Notes: generated by a model from the sequence alone, not told the origin. A stretch of DNA of 64,000 nucleotides from an uncultured Hyphomonadaceae bacterium (GCA_913058335.1 CAJXPX010000013.1:1-64000); one strand, 5' to 3'; positions 20,939 to 31,351 are shown, numbered from the stretch's first letter. Numbers and translations are program-made.

Positions 20939-21646
20939 TTATCTGCTGAGGCAATGACCCTCCGGCAAAGTGAGTTTTTGCCCAGGTTTCAATGCGTTCG
21001 GATTGGAAATTTCATTTGAAACGATCAAGTCTTCTACTTTCACACAAGATCTGCGAGAGATCCCGTAAAGAGTATCTTTTGGAAGTACAGCATAAATTGT
21101 ATCTGTATTAGTCTGAGCAGGAAGGACCACCCGGTTGAGCGTTGTACCCGAACGAGACGATTGGGGATCTGTAATAAGCGGTTGGGTTACGGTAGTGTTT
21201 ACAGACAGAGTTGGAGTAGCGGAGGGTATTGTCAATTTCTGACCCAGATCAATTTTATTTCCCGCTAGATTATTCGCCGAACGAATTTCAGAAATTTTTA
21301 CGTTGTAACGCTTTGACAGATTATAAAGCGTCTCTCCCTTTTTAACCGTGTGAGCTTGTTTTGAATCAGACGTCTCTGCCTTTTTGGCAAAGGCCCGAGT
21401 TGCATCCTGAACGCCCTGCTCATATGCTCGACGTCGAGCGGCTTCCTCAATAACACGTTCCAGTTCCGCATCAGAAACATTCACTTGAGTTTGAGTGGAG
21501 GCTTTCTGAACAGACTTGCCAGCGTCCATGCTCCCATAAACTCTCGGCGTAAATTTGTCTTGATCTTGTTCGGACTCCTGCGCCCATATGGAGGTCGAGG
21601 CAAAGAGAAGTGTCGTAACTGTCGAAGCGATAAGTAAATTGCGCAT
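20939..21646 (-). CDS. Periplasmic protein with two LysM domains
   Basis: HTVKKGETLYNLSKRYNVKISEIRSANNL and second repeat DTIYAVLPKDTLYGISRRSCVKVEDLIVSNEI. Confidence 0.88.
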   Translation of the reverse strand: MRNLLIASTVTTLLFASTSIWAQESEQDQDKFTPRVYGSMDAGKSVQKASTQTQVNVSDAELERVIEEAARRRAYEQGVQDATRAFAKKAETSDSKQAHTVKKGETLYNLSKRYNVKISEIRSANNLAGNKIDLGQKLTIPSATPTLSVNTTVTQPLITDPQSSRSGTTLNRVVLPAQTNTDTIYAVLPKDTLYGISRRSCVKVEDLIVSNEISNPNALKPGQKLTLPEGHCLSR

Positions 21647-21754
21647 GGGCTTTTCCTGTTAAAGGCGGCTTTTAAGAGCAATTTATGAACAATCAGGGTT
21701 AAAAAAGAGTTTCTAAACATTAAAATATTTAAAACTTTTGTTTTGGAGCGAAAC

Positions 21755-22579
21755 TCAGTCTTCGGCATCCGCTTGTTTTTTCTCCAGTAAACGGACTGAA
21801 AAAATAGAGATTTCATAAAGCAGATAAATGGCAGACCCGAGAACAATTTGGGTGATAGGATCGGGCGGCGTAACAAAGGCGGCAAAAACAGCAATACCGA
21901 AAAGTGCATATTTGCGGGCCGACTTTAGTTGTTGGGCTGAGACAATCCCGACGCGCCCCAAAAGCGTTAAGATAACAGGCAACTGAAACGACAATCCAAA
22001 AGCCAGAAAAAGAGTCATGGCAAGTCGGAGGTAATCACTAATCTTTGTCATCAGATCAATACGCTGTCCGTCGCCGATCGCTTGCTGATTTAAGGCAAAC
22101 TCCATCACATAAGGAAAGACGAAATAGAAAACGAGGGAAGCCCCCATTACAAACAGAATCGGGGAGAGAATAAGATAGGGCAGAAAAGCGCCCTTCTCAT
22201 TTCTGTACAGTCCGGGAGCAATAAAACGATATATCTGGTAGGCGAAAACGGGAAAAGCCAAAACAATCCCGCCAAATAACGCGATTTTCAGTTTTACAAA
22301 AAAAGTTTCCAGCGGGTGTGTAGCGATGAGGCCGAGGTCAAGTTGAGGAAGATTTGCCTCGAGTTGAGCCATATTGTACCGAATGACAGCCTGCTCAAAG
22401 GGCCACATCAACGCTTGAATAATCTGCCTTAAAAAAGGAATGCAGGTGATACATCCCAGAACGAGCGCCAGAACGCATCGGATCAGACGCGAACGAAGCT
22501 CTAATAGGTGATCCATAAGCGGCGCGCGGCTGGCGTCGACTTCATCCTCTTCAGACTCGATCGTTTTTACGTCACTCAT
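21755..22579 (-). CDS. tatC: Twin-arginine translocase subunit TatC
   Basis: PLMDHLLELRSRLIRCVLA, FAAFVTPPDPITQIVL. Confidence 0.97.
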   Translation of the reverse strand: MSDVKTIESEEDEVDASRAPLMDHLLELRSRLIRCVLALVLGCITCIPFLRQIIQALMWPFEQAVIRYNMAQLEANLPQLDLGLIATHPLETFFVKLKIALFGGIVLAFPVFAYQIYRFIAPGLYRNEKGAFLPYLILSPILFVMGASLVFYFVFPYVMEFALNQQAIGDGQRIDLMTKISDYLRLAMTLFLAFGLSFQLPVILTLLGRVGIVSAQQLKSARKYALFGIAVFAAFVTPPDPITQIVLGSAIYLLYEISIFSVRLLEKKQADAED

Positions 22580-23109
22580 TTGGCAGAATCCGTTTTGCTT
22601 TTCGAACTCTGTTTAGGTTTAGGCTTTGGCTTGGTTTTTGTTTTGGGCTCGGACTTCTTTTTGGACTTAGGCTTAGTCTGAGGTTTAGACTTGGGTTGGG
22701 GTTTGGCCTTGGAGTCAGAGGGTGTGTTGATAGCCAGCTCTGGATTTGTTTCTGAAGAGGTCAGCTCTTGCTTTGATTTGGCGGTAGATTTCGGATTTGA
22801 ATTGGGTTTCGTATTTACGGCGTCGCGTAGATCCTTGTCCAAAGACCGCATCTCGCCGTCAAGCCCGCCCGTGAGATTATCGACTGAGCCCATCTTTTTC
22901 AGGTCTTCCAGTTCCTTACGCATTTCTGCAATTTCATCCTCGGCGCCCATCTCCTCAAAAGCATCTTTAAACTCTTGCCCCAAACCTCTGATTTTAGCCA
23001 TGAAATTACCAAATGAGCGCATGAGTTTAGGCAAGTCTTTTGGCCCGACCACAATTATAGCCAAGAGCGCAAGCACAATAATTTCTGCGAAACCAAACTG
23101 CGGAAGCAT
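22576..23109 (-). CDS. tatB: Twin-arginine translocase subunit TatB
   Basis: MLPQFGFAEIIVLALLAIIVVGPKDLPKLMRSFG; Lys/Pro/Ser-rich tail. Confidence 0.94.
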   Translation of the reverse strand: MLPQFGFAEIIVLALLAIIVVGPKDLPKLMRSFGNFMAKIRGLGQEFKDAFEEMGAEDEIAEMRKELEDLKKMGSVDNLTGGLDGEMRSLDKDLRDAVNTKPNSNPKSTAKSKQELTSSETNPELAINTPSDSKAKPQPKSKPQTKPKSKKKSEPKTKTKPKPKPKQSSKSKTDSAK

Positions 23110-23153
23110 GGATAACCCCTATGGGTTCAGGGCTCGGGGCCCATTTGAGGGGA

Positions 23154-23363
23154 TTATTTAGACGTCTTTTCTTTTTTAGGAGTGACGTTGATCGCGTCGT
23201 CTGAAGCGTCTTTTTCTTCCTCCGTTCCGTCCTTCAGCCCTTTTTTAAAGCTGGTAATGCCTTTGCCCATATCCCCCATGATAGAGCTGATTTTGCCTCG
23301 ACCGCCGAAAACCAATACAGCAATCACGAGAATGATAATAATTTGCCAAGGGCCCAAAGCCAT
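23154..23363 (-). CDS. tatA: Twin-arginine translocase subunit TatA
   Basis: MALGPWQIIIILVIAVLVFGGRGKISSIMGDMGKGITSFKKG. Confidence 0.95.
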   Translation of the reverse strand: MALGPWQIIIILVIAVLVFGGRGKISSIMGDMGKGITSFKKGLKDGTEEEKDASDDAINVTPKKEKTSK

Positions 23364-23465
23364 AATCTTATCCTTTATTTACCCTCAGCTTAGCGCCCTG
23401 AGTGAAAAGGCGCAACAGAAGGTAGCTGTGTTCAGTCGTCAAAATACGAGAGTCAGACCCGGAGT

Positions 23466-24218
23466 TTAGTCCTCATCATCCTCCTCCAGAAAGTCTTCAA
23501 AGAAATTAGGGTCGTCGGTTTCCATTTCAAGAGGATCTTCATCGGTGCTGATATCGTCCATCATTTTGGGTTCCGGCATCTCGAAATCCTTCGGCAATCG
23601 AGGATCAAGAAGTCCGGCTGCTTTCAAATCATCCCGTCCTGGTAAATCCGTAAGGGTTTCAAGATTAAAATGCGCCAAAAAATCGTCTGTTGTGCCATAT
23701 GTCACAGGGCGTCCGGGGGTACGGCGACGTCCACGTAATCTAATCCAGCTCAGCTCCATCAGAACATCCAGTGTGCCCCGGCTGACAGCCACACCTCGAA
23801 CATCTTCAATTTCGGCGCGCGTAACAGGTTGGTGATAAGCAATAATGGCCAAAGTCTCCAGTGCCGCATTAGAGAGCTTTCGCGGAGCTTCTTTTACATC
23901 AGTTAAGTGATGTTCGAGGTCCGGAGCCGTTTGAAAGCGCCAGCGATCCGCCACGCGAACCAGATTCACGCCCCGGCCCGCATAATCACGGGACAGCCGG
24001 GCCAATAAAGCTCCAACATCCACGTCTTCCGGCATTCGGTCCCTGAGGGTTTGCGTGTCAATCGGTTCTACCGCCGCGAATAGTAGCGCTTCGAGTAATC
24101 GCAGATCAGACTCTCCCGTTTCGACATCGCCTGACGGTTTCAGCCTGTCGCTGATTTGGACAATGCCGTTTTCGATGCCGTCCTTAGCATTTTTCACTCT
24201 ATCGGATGAATTGGACAT
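23466..24218 (-). CDS. scpB: Segregation and condensation protein B
   Basis: LLEALLFAAVEPIDTQTL, TLAIIAYHQPVTRAEIEDVRGVAVSRGTLDVLMELSWIRLRGRRRTPGRPVTYGTT. Confidence 0.95.
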   Translation of the reverse strand: MSNSSDRVKNAKDGIENGIVQISDRLKPSGDVETGESDLRLLEALLFAAVEPIDTQTLRDRMPEDVDVGALLARLSRDYAGRGVNLVRVADRWRFQTAPDLEHHLTDVKEAPRKLSNAALETLAIIAYHQPVTRAEIEDVRGVAVSRGTLDVLMELSWIRLRGRRRTPGRPVTYGTTDDFLAHFNLETLTDLPGRDDLKAAGLLDPRLPKDFEMPEPKMMDDISTDEDPLEMETDDPNFFEDFLEEDDED

Positions 24219-25039
24219 CAGGATCGTTCTCCCTGTCTGGAACGGACAAAAATTGGAGTAAAGACGCCGGATTGACGAAGTTCAATATCGCCTTCTTTCG
24301 CCAATTCGAGACTGGCGAGCAGAGAGCTCGCCTTGATGGAGGCCGTGGGCACGTCTATGTCAAGTTCAGTGGTTTGCGGCAGTAAGCCTTCTAACGCCGT
24401 CCACTCTTCCAATGAGGCCCCGGAATTTTTAAGGGCGCGGCGGAGTCTCTCACGCGCCTCTTCGAGGCTCAGAACTTTGGGCTTGGGCAGCTTGTGATTC
24501 TTAAACGCCGATCGCGACCGGGACGTCCCATACGCCTGCAAAAGATCAAAAATTTCAGCTTCATAGAGTGGAGAAGTGCGCGAGCGCAGCCCCTCTGGCA
24601 TCCCGCGTTTATGCACATTTTGTCCGACTTGCGGCAATCTGAAAAGTCCCTCTGCGGCGGCGCGCATTGCATCGAGGCGTTCCAACCGGAATGCAAAATG
24701 GGCGGCCATTTCTTCAGCCTCCATCGTAACTTCGCCCTGCTCGTCTTTCGGGAGGATGAGCTTGGACTTCAAATAGGCCAGCCACGCCGCCATGACGAGA
24801 TAATCCGCGGCCAATTCTATCCGTAAGTGTTGAGCGGATTTGATGAAGGCGATATATTGCTCTGCCAGTTCAAGAATAGAGAGCCGCGCCAAATCCACCT
24901 TTTGCTTCCGTGCCAATTCGAGAAGAAGATGAAGCGGCCCTTCATATCCTTCAATATCAAGGATCAGACCCTCCCCTTCATCAGAGGCATCTGTTGCAGC
25001 CTCAAAATCCAGATCTTCCTGAAACTCCTCCGCCGTCAC
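24218..25039 (-). CDS. scpA: Segregation and condensation protein A
   Basis: GYEGPLHLLLELARKQKVDLARLSILELAEQYIAFI, AADYLVMAAWLAYLKSKLILP. Confidence 0.96.
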   Translation of the reverse strand: MTAEEFQEDLDFEAATDASDEGEGLILDIEGYEGPLHLLLELARKQKVDLARLSILELAEQYIAFIKSAQHLRIELAADYLVMAAWLAYLKSKLILPKDEQGEVTMEAEEMAAHFAFRLERLDAMRAAAEGLFRLPQVGQNVHKRGMPEGLRSRTSPLYEAEIFDLLQAYGTSRSRSAFKNHKLPKPKVLSLEEARERLRRALKNSGASLEEWTALEGLLPQTTELDIDVPTASIKASSLLASLELAKEGDIELRQSGVFTPIFVRSRQGERS

Positions 25040-26046
25040 GAAAGATTGCCCATGAGATCATTAAATTCGGCTTCAGCGGATTGTCTATCCAGCTTGGTCA
25101 GGGAGTCAGCACAGTTTTCGGCAATAATAGCGCGTCTATACGCCTCTCCTTCTAGCGGCGCAGCTCCCTTGGCCACTTCGACCATATCTTTCAGTTTGCC
25201 CGAACATTGCAAAGCAACGTCACAGCCGGCCGCGAGGGCGCGCTCGGTTTTATGGGTCAGGCCGCCCGTCAGGGCTTTCATGTCCAAATCGTCACTCATG
25301 ACCAGGCCCTCAAACCCTATGGCGTCGCGAATCAGCTCTTTCATGCCCTTTTTTGAAACGGTGACAGCAGTTTTGGAGTGAGCCAGATAAACGGCATGGG
25401 CAGTCATGGCCATTGGAGCGTTTTTAAAAGCCTGAAACGGCAGAAAATCGGTGTCTTTAAGAGTTTTGAGATCAGTCGATATTTTTGGCAGAGCTTTGTG
25501 GCTATCCACTTCCGCGCGTCCATGGCCGGGAATGTGTTTTATGACAGGGGCGACACCGCCCATCATCAAACCTGCCATACAGCTATGGGCCATATCGATA
25601 ATGGCGTCTATTTGCGTTGAAAAGGCCCTATCGGAAATAATGGGGTCGGCTTCCGGCTGCGGCAGATCCAGAACCGGTGCGCAATCCGCTGTAATCCCCA
25701 ATTGTCGTAAATCCTCCGCGATAAGACGGTAGGAGAGAAATGCCGCGCGTCGCCCCTTGGCTGGCTCTACTGAATATAGCTCTCCAAAACGGGACGCCGC
25801 CGGATAGGTTGGCCAGTGCGGTGATTTCAATCGTTGGACGCGGCCTCCTTCTTGATCGACAAAGATAAGGCAATCCCGCCCTACGCACTCTCTCAGCTGC
25901 GCACAGAGTTTTTGGACTTGCTGCGGCGTCTCAATATTTCGGCCGAATAAGATAAACGCCCAAGGATCTGCATCCCGAAAAAAGGCGCGCTCGCTTTCGG
26001 TCAAAATCGGACCTGAAAGCCCAAGAATAACAGAAAGAGGCGACAT
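25036..26046 (-). CDS. nagZ: Beta-N-acetylhexosaminidase
   Basis: IFVDQEGGRVQRLK, VIKHIPGHGRAEVDSHKALP, GLVMSDDLDMKAL. Confidence 0.95.
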   Translation of the reverse strand: MSPLSVILGLSGPILTESERAFFRDADPWAFILFGRNIETPQQVQKLCAQLRECVGRDCLIFVDQEGGRVQRLKSPHWPTYPAASRFGELYSVEPAKGRRAAFLSYRLIAEDLRQLGITADCAPVLDLPQPEADPIISDRAFSTQIDAIIDMAHSCMAGLMMGGVAPVIKHIPGHGRAEVDSHKALPKISTDLKTLKDTDFLPFQAFKNAPMAMTAHAVYLAHSKTAVTVSKKGMKELIRDAIGFEGLVMSDDLDMKALTGGLTHKTERALAAGCDVALQCSGKLKDMVEVAKGAAPLEGEAYRRAIIAENCADSLTKLDRQSAEAEFNDLMGNLS

Positions 26047-26844
26047 TTACTTTGTGGTCACGAAACAGGCTTGATTGGAATTCTTAAAAGAATTGCAAAG
26101 TGTGTTTGCGGCGCCCTTATCGGCTAAACCGGCCACGCGCGTGCGATAGTAAATCCCTTTTTCCTCAAGATTTACGCGCTTGATATCCACATAAACCCCA
26201 CTTGGAAGAAGTGAAGAAAACCGGCCTTCCAGTTCGGACCAAACCTTCTGTGCGTCGGCTTCCGAACGCACAGATGCCACCTGCACAACGTAATTGCTGC
26301 CCCCGGTTTGTGGCGGGGTAGCGATAGGTTCGCGGACAGGCGTAGAAGGTGTTGTGACTACAGGCTCCGACGTTGTCGGATTGGATTGCCCGGTCGGCGG
26401 GTCCAGTTGAATATTGGCGCCGGACGGTTGTTCCTCTGCGGGCGGTGTTTGAGCCTGAGAGTTATTTTTGGGGAGCGTAATCGGAATTTCAGGAGCCTGA
26501 GCCTCAGTGACAGTCTCTTCGGGTGTCTCGCCCTTCATGACATCGAACACGCCGCGGTCTTGGTCAGGAACCTGCATACCTTCTTGGTCTTCCGGAGTGA
26601 CTTTGAACGGTGTATTTTCCGCTGTAATCAAAGGCGGCGTATCCCGATCGCGAGTTCCGGGCTGATAAAATTTCAGGAGTAAGAAGGCGATAGCCAATAG
26701 AACAACTGTACCTATTAAAAGCTTTATCAGCCCCTGACGGCCGGAACTGTCCCGCACGTCAAAGGGCGTAAGGGTTTCGTCTTCTGTTTCCATATCCGGG
26801 GAAAAGTGATCGTTATTTGATGTCATTATGGTCCCTCTCCCCAT
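26047..26844 (-). CDS. SPOR domain-containing membrane protein
   Basis: N-terminal cytoplasmic + TM, Pro-rich linker, C-terminal YVVQVASVRSEADAQKVWSELEGRF SPOR repeat. Confidence 0.88.
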   Translation of the reverse strand: MGRGTIMTSNNDHFSPDMETEDETLTPFDVRDSSGRQGLIKLLIGTVVLLAIAFLLLKFYQPGTRDRDTPPLITAENTPFKVTPEDQEGMQVPDQDRGVFDVMKGETPEETVTEAQAPEIPITLPKNNSQAQTPPAEEQPSGANIQLDPPTGQSNPTTSEPVVTTPSTPVREPIATPPQTGGSNYVVQVASVRSEADAQKVWSELEGRFSSLLPSGVYVDIKRVNLEEKGIYYRTRVAGLADKGAANTLCNSFKNSNQACFVTTK

Positions 26845-26870
26845 TTATGCGCCTAATTGCGTCGCAAACG

Positions 26871-26914
26871 AATCATGGAGCCCTTCTCCATAGTTTGGGA
26901 GAAGAGGCCATGAT
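26871..26914 (-). terminator. Imperfect hairpin downstream of gor
   Basis: AATCATGGAGCCCTTCTCC-atagttt-GGGAGAAGAGGCCATGATT; no clear U-tract. Confidence 0.45.
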
Positions 26915-26978
26915 TATAAAGTCGTCACTGTATAAAACCCGTTGTTAAGCCTTCGTTAAGGGCAATATTTCGGTCAAA

Positions 26979-28361
26979 TTATGTCACGATTGTTGTTTTA
27001 TTCGGCTCACGCGGTTTTAATGTTACAATTTCTTCTGCAATCGTTGGGTGAACGGCGCAGGTCAAATCAAACTGTTCTTTAGTCAAACCGGCTTTAACGC
27101 AAATACCTAGGGCCTGAATGATTTCCGGACTGTCATCGCCTAAAATATGGATTCCGATAACGGTTTCCTTTTTCCCGGTTGTGATCAACTTCATAAACAC
27201 TTTTTGGGGTTTGTCGGCCAAAACATTTTTCATCGTCCGAAAATGCGTAGAGTAGATGATCACATCGTCGCCATACTCCTGACGCGCTTCTTGTTCTGTC
27301 ATACCAACGACCCCAATAGGCGGACGTGTAAAGACAGCGCTCGCGACATTCGTGTGGTCATAGGCGGTTTTTTTACCGTTAAAGACAGTCTCAATAAAGG
27401 CAACCCCTTCGCGAATAGCCACAGGAGTCAGATTGACGCGATCAGTCACATCCCCAATCGCGTAAATATTGTTCTGAGATGTTTTTGAGAATTTATCGAC
27501 CTTAACAGCGCCGTTTTCTGCCATTTTTACTCCGGCGTTTTCAAGGCCAAGCCCATCCGTATTTGGCTTTCGTCCCGTTGCCATAAAAACCAGATCAGTC
27601 CCGATTTTGGAGCCGTCATCAAAAGTAACGATATATCCCCCGCCGGTTTTTTTGATTGCGGTCGGAGAGGCATTGAATTTTGTCGTAACGCCGGTGTTTT
27701 CTTGTGCGATACCGACTTCATCCCGAATTTCGGGATCAAACCCTCGCAACAACCGCCCACCGCGGTACACTTGTGTGGTTTTACACCCTAGTCCAGCATA
27801 AATCCCGGCAAATTCACAGGCGATATACCCGCCGCCGATAATCACAACCCGCTCCGGGAGTTCGTCAAGTGTGAACGCATCATCCGACACGATAGCGTGT
27901 TCAACGCCCGGTATTTCGGGGGCCCAAGGACGCCCACCAGTTGCAATGAGAATTGTTTTAGCGGTTTTAGTTTGGCCGCTTTTGGTAAGTTTTACGGTGT
28001 GAGCGTCAATGAATTCAGCACGTTCCCGAAACACTTCGGCCCCATTTTTTTCAAGCAATGTCGAATAAATACCAGAGAGTCTGGAAACCTCTGTTTGGAT
28101 TGAGTCTCTTAAATCAGGCCAGTTAAAACTCGCTTCTTTGACATTCCAACCAAATTTTTGCGCGTCTTGAATAGCGCCGCCGAAATCGGCTCCATATACG
28201 AGGTATTTTTTGGGGACGCAGCCGCGCACAACGCAGGTTCCGCCCGGCAGGCTTTCTTCAGCCACGCCAACTTTCTTGCCGAGTTCGGCCGCTAGGCGCC
28301 CGGCCCGAACGCCGCCGGAGCCTGCGCCAATAACAAATAAATCAAAATCATAATCACTCAT
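26979..28361 (-). CDS. gor: Glutathione-disulfide reductase
   Basis: FVIGAGSGGVRAGRLAAELG, GGTCVVRGCVPKK redox-active motif, C-terminal CAVHPTIAEEIVTL. Confidence 0.95.
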   Translation of the reverse strand: MSDYDFDLFVIGAGSGGVRAGRLAAELGKKVGVAEESLPGGTCVVRGCVPKKYLVYGADFGGAIQDAQKFGWNVKEASFNWPDLRDSIQTEVSRLSGIYSTLLEKNGAEVFRERAEFIDAHTVKLTKSGQTKTAKTILIATGGRPWAPEIPGVEHAIVSDDAFTLDELPERVVIIGGGYIACEFAGIYAGLGCKTTQVYRGGRLLRGFDPEIRDEVGIAQENTGVTTKFNASPTAIKKTGGGYIVTFDDGSKIGTDLVFMATGRKPNTDGLGLENAGVKMAENGAVKVDKFSKTSQNNIYAIGDVTDRVNLTPVAIREGVAFIETVFNGKKTAYDHTNVASAVFTRPPIGVVGMTEQEARQEYGDDVIIYSTHFRTMKNVLADKPQKVFMKLITTGKKETVIGIHILGDDSPEIIQALGICVKAGLTKEQFDLTCAVHPTIAEEIVTLKPREPNKTTIVT

Positions 28362-28416
28362 AAATATCTTTCGTAATTCTCTATTTCAGCTCTGCTTTAT
28401 ATAGGGAGAGGTGAAC

Positions 28417-29121
28417 CTAGTTCTTCGCTAGCTCCATAACTTTTGCGTGATCGACCTCTCCGATAACAATAGTATCTGCCAGATCGATAAAGAGCCCATG
28501 CTCCATCACGCCAGGAATAGACGAGAGCGCTCTAGCGGTATCAATGGGAGATGGTATATGCTCGCATTTACTATCAAGAATCCAATGACCGCCATCTGTC
28601 ACTAATGGCCCGCTTCTGTCTTTAGCTTGGCGCAGAACAGTCTGAGCTTCGCGGCAGCCCGTGTCCTTCAAAGCCTGATAAATTTTATCCGCTGTCATCG
28701 TCAGGCCAAAGGGATCGACTTCTATGGGGAGAGGAAACGCCCCTAAATTTTCAACCATTTTTGAGGCGTCTATAATCACCACCATTTTCGCGGAGGCGTG
28801 GGCGATGATTTTTTCCCGCAACAGACAAGCGCCGCCGCCTTTAATTAAAGAAAACGCCGGGTCGACCTCGTCGGCCCCGTCTATAGTCAAATCTATAGAA
28901 AGAATTTTATCCGCCTCAATCAGAGGGACGCCGGCCTCTATTGCACATTGCGCTGTGCGATCCGAAGTGGGGACTCCCTGAATCTTCCACCCGCCGGCGA
29001 CCTTTTCGCCCAGTTGCTCAATGAAAATTTCTGCGGTCGAGCCTGAGCCAAGCCCAAGCGTCATACCGTCTTCGACAAATTCAAGAGCTGCAAGGGCAGC
29101 ATTTTCTTTCGCCACATTCAT
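28417..29121 (-). CDS. rpiA: Ribose-5-phosphate isomerase A
   Basis: MTLGLGSGSTAEIFIEQL, DLTIDGADEVDPAFSLIKGGGACLLREKI; start at 29121 rather than 29223. Confidence 0.96.
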   Translation of the reverse strand: MNVAKENAALAALEFVEDGMTLGLGSGSTAEIFIEQLGEKVAGGWKIQGVPTSDRTAQCAIEAGVPLIEADKILSIDLTIDGADEVDPAFSLIKGGGACLLREKIIAHASAKMVVIIDASKMVENLGAFPLPIEVDPFGLTMTADKIYQALKDTGCREAQTVLRQAKDRSGPLVTDGGHWILDSKCEHIPSPIDTARALSSIPGVMEHGLFIDLADTIVIGEVDHAKVMELAKN

Positions 29122-29125
29122 TGGG

Positions 29126-30472
29126 TTATCCTTTTGAGTCTTTTCTTTTGGCCTTGGCGGCGCGGTAGCGTTCTGCCCAGCCCGGTTTATGAACTTGCTC
29201 TGCGCGCGCAATGGCGAGGGCATTGTCCGGAACGTCTTTTGTTATCACGCCGCCAGATCCGAGATAGGCCCCCTCCCCAATCGTGATCGGAGCGACGAGG
29301 GAGGAGTTGGTTCCAATGAAAGCACCGTCTTTGATTGTCGTTATATGTTTGTCATAGCCATCATAATTGCAGGTAATGGTTCCCGCGCCGACATTCACTC
29401 CCGCGCCGATAACTGCATCGCCAACATAGGATAAGTGATTGAGCTTACTGCCTTTTCCAATGGTTGATTTTTTGGTCTCGACAAAGTTACCGACCTTAGT
29501 ATTTGCGCCGAGAACCGTTCCAGGCCGTAAACGCGCAAAGGGCCCAATCTGGGCCTTTTCCCCTATCTCTGCGCCTTCAATATGGCTGAAGCTGTGAATG
29601 ACCGCGCCGGAACGGACCGTGACGCCAGGGCCGAAAACAACATTTGCGTCAATGGTAACGTCTTTTTCCAGAACCGTATCATAAGAGAAAAAAACCGTTT
29701 CGGGATGTTTCAGGCTGACACCATTTTGCAAGGCCGCTTCGCGCATGACTTTTTGAAAGGCTGCTTCTGCATTCGCCAGATCTGTACGGTCATTTACGCC
29801 CAGAACTTCATTTTCGTCTGCCGAAACGACTTCGGAGCGCTTGCCGGAGGCTTTTAATATCTCAACGATATCCGTCAGGTAATATTCTTTTTTGGCATTA
29901 TTGTTTTCAACCTTGGAGATCGCCTCAAACATGTCTTTGCAATCGCCTGCCATAACCCCGCTATTGCAGATATTGATTTTTAGCTGGTCTTCAGAGCAAT
30001 CTTTCGCCTCGACTATCGCGTGAAGTGAGCCGTCCCCGGACTCAACTAAGCGCCCATAGCTGGCCGGGTCTGCGGCCTTGAAGCCCATCACAACGAGGTC
30101 AGCCTTTTGTTCCAAACGGTCAAAAACCTGGCCAAGAGTTTCAGCGCGAATTAAGGGGGTGTCCGCGTAAAGAACTACAACTTGTCCGTCAAAATCCTTT
30201 AAAGCGTCCCGCGCTGCGCCAACTGCGTGAGCGGTCCCCAACTGTGGTTCTTGCACCGCAATATCAAAGCCTAAACCTTCAGCTGCTTTCCGAACGTCCT
30301 GATTTCCCTCCCCGACAACACAAATTGTTTTGGTAATGCCCGCGGCCGCGGCCAAAGCTCCGACCCATTCCAAAAGCGGACGTTGGCCTACGGGGTGGAG
30401 CACTTTTGACGTGGCGGATTGCATGCGTGTGCTTTTTCCAGCGGCGAGAATTATGGCGGCTCTTTGTGGCAT
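29126..30472 (-). CDS. glmU: Bifunctional GlcNAc-1-P uridyltransferase / GlcN-1-P acetyltransferase
   Basis: AIILAAGKSTRMQSATSKVLHPVGQRPLLEW, left-handed beta-helix hexapeptides, GTITCNYDGYDKH. Confidence 0.97.
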   Translation of the reverse strand: MPQRAAIILAAGKSTRMQSATSKVLHPVGQRPLLEWVGALAAAAGITKTICVVGEGNQDVRKAAEGLGFDIAVQEPQLGTAHAVGAARDALKDFDGQVVVLYADTPLIRAETLGQVFDRLEQKADLVVMGFKAADPASYGRLVESGDGSLHAIVEAKDCSEDQLKINICNSGVMAGDCKDMFEAISKVENNNAKKEYYLTDIVEILKASGKRSEVVSADENEVLGVNDRTDLANAEAAFQKVMREAALQNGVSLKHPETVFFSYDTVLEKDVTIDANVVFGPGVTVRSGAVIHSFSHIEGAEIGEKAQIGPFARLRPGTVLGANTKVGNFVETKKSTIGKGSKLNHLSYVGDAVIGAGVNVGAGTITCNYDGYDKHITTIKDGAFIGTNSSLVAPITIGEGAYLGSGGVITKDVPDNALAIARAEQVHKPGWAERYRAAKAKRKDSKG

Positions 30473-30581
30473 AGGGTCTTAGACGTTTGACAATTACAGG
30501 GTTTCTACTAGGGCATTGGCTTAACGAAAGTTCGGGAGCACTGCACCCGATAAATTAAGTTTAACTGAGGTCTTTTTCTTC

Positions 30582-31292
30582 ATGACAGTATTGTCCTCGA
30601 AAAATTCACCGCTGCAACACCATAAACGCCCTTTTCGGAACTATATTCTCTGCCTCGATCTGGATGGGACTTTAGTCGATACAGCCCCCGACTTGGTGCG
30701 CGTCACCAATGAGACAATTGCGCTGGAGGGGTTGCCGGAGACAAATTTCAAAGCCGCGCGGCGCGAAGTAGGCTACGGATCCAAAAGGCTGATTGCCAGC
30801 TCTATGGAGAGGCTTGGCCACTCTGTTTCTGAAAAGCGGCTATCCGAGTTGCAAGAGTGGTTTTTAAACCGTTACGCCGAAACCCTGTCAGACCATAGCC
30901 GACCCTTTCCCGGTGTGGTTCAGACGTTGAAAGAACTAAATCGAAAGGGGGCCACACTGACCGTTTGCACGAATAAGCCGGGCTATCTTGCTCGGCCGCT
31001 CTTGGATCAGCTTCACTTAACCTCTTATTTCGCAAATATTGTTGGTGGTGATGAGGCCCCCAAAGCCAAACCTGATCGCCGCCACCTACTCCAAGCCGCA
31101 GGGCAAACCAGGGCGGGCAAAAAAATTGTGATGATCGGGGATAGCTTCCCAGACATTCGGGCGGGACATAATGCCAAAGTTCCGACTATTCTTATGCGCT
31201 ATGGGTATAATCCCATTAACGCGCACCGCCTCCGGCCGACAATCGCTCTGGATAATTTTAGAGAGATTCCGAAAGTTTTAAGTCGGCTCTAA
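30582..31292 (+). CDS. gph: HAD-family phosphoglycolate phosphatase-like
   Basis: CLDLDGTLVDTAPDLVR, VCTNKPGYLARPLLDQL, MIGDSFPDIRAGHNAKVPTI. Confidence 0.85.
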   Translation: MTVLSSKNSPLQHHKRPFRNYILCLDLDGTLVDTAPDLVRVTNETIALEGLPETNFKAARREVGYGSKRLIASSMERLGHSVSEKRLSELQEWFLNRYAETLSDHSRPFPGVVQTLKELNRKGATLTVCTNKPGYLARPLLDQLHLTSYFANIVGGDEAPKAKPDRRHLLQAAGQTRAGKKIVMIGDSFPDIRAGHNAKVPTILMRYGYNPINAHRLRPTIALDNFREIPKVLSRL

Positions 31293-31323
31293 GAGTTTAC
31301 ACCGCGGGGTAAGCATAAGACAT

Positions 31324-31351
31324 AAAAAAACCGTCCCGAATGAACGGAACG
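31324..31351 (-). terminator. Probable terminator of the 66-aa ORF
   Basis: On minus strand CCGTTCCGTtcattCGGGACGG followed by a T run. Confidence 0.6.

Noticed and set aside
22576-23109. TatB tail as a possible frameshifted or misassembled end
   Set aside because: Frame remains open and ends in a 4-bp overlap with tatC as expected for a coupled operon.
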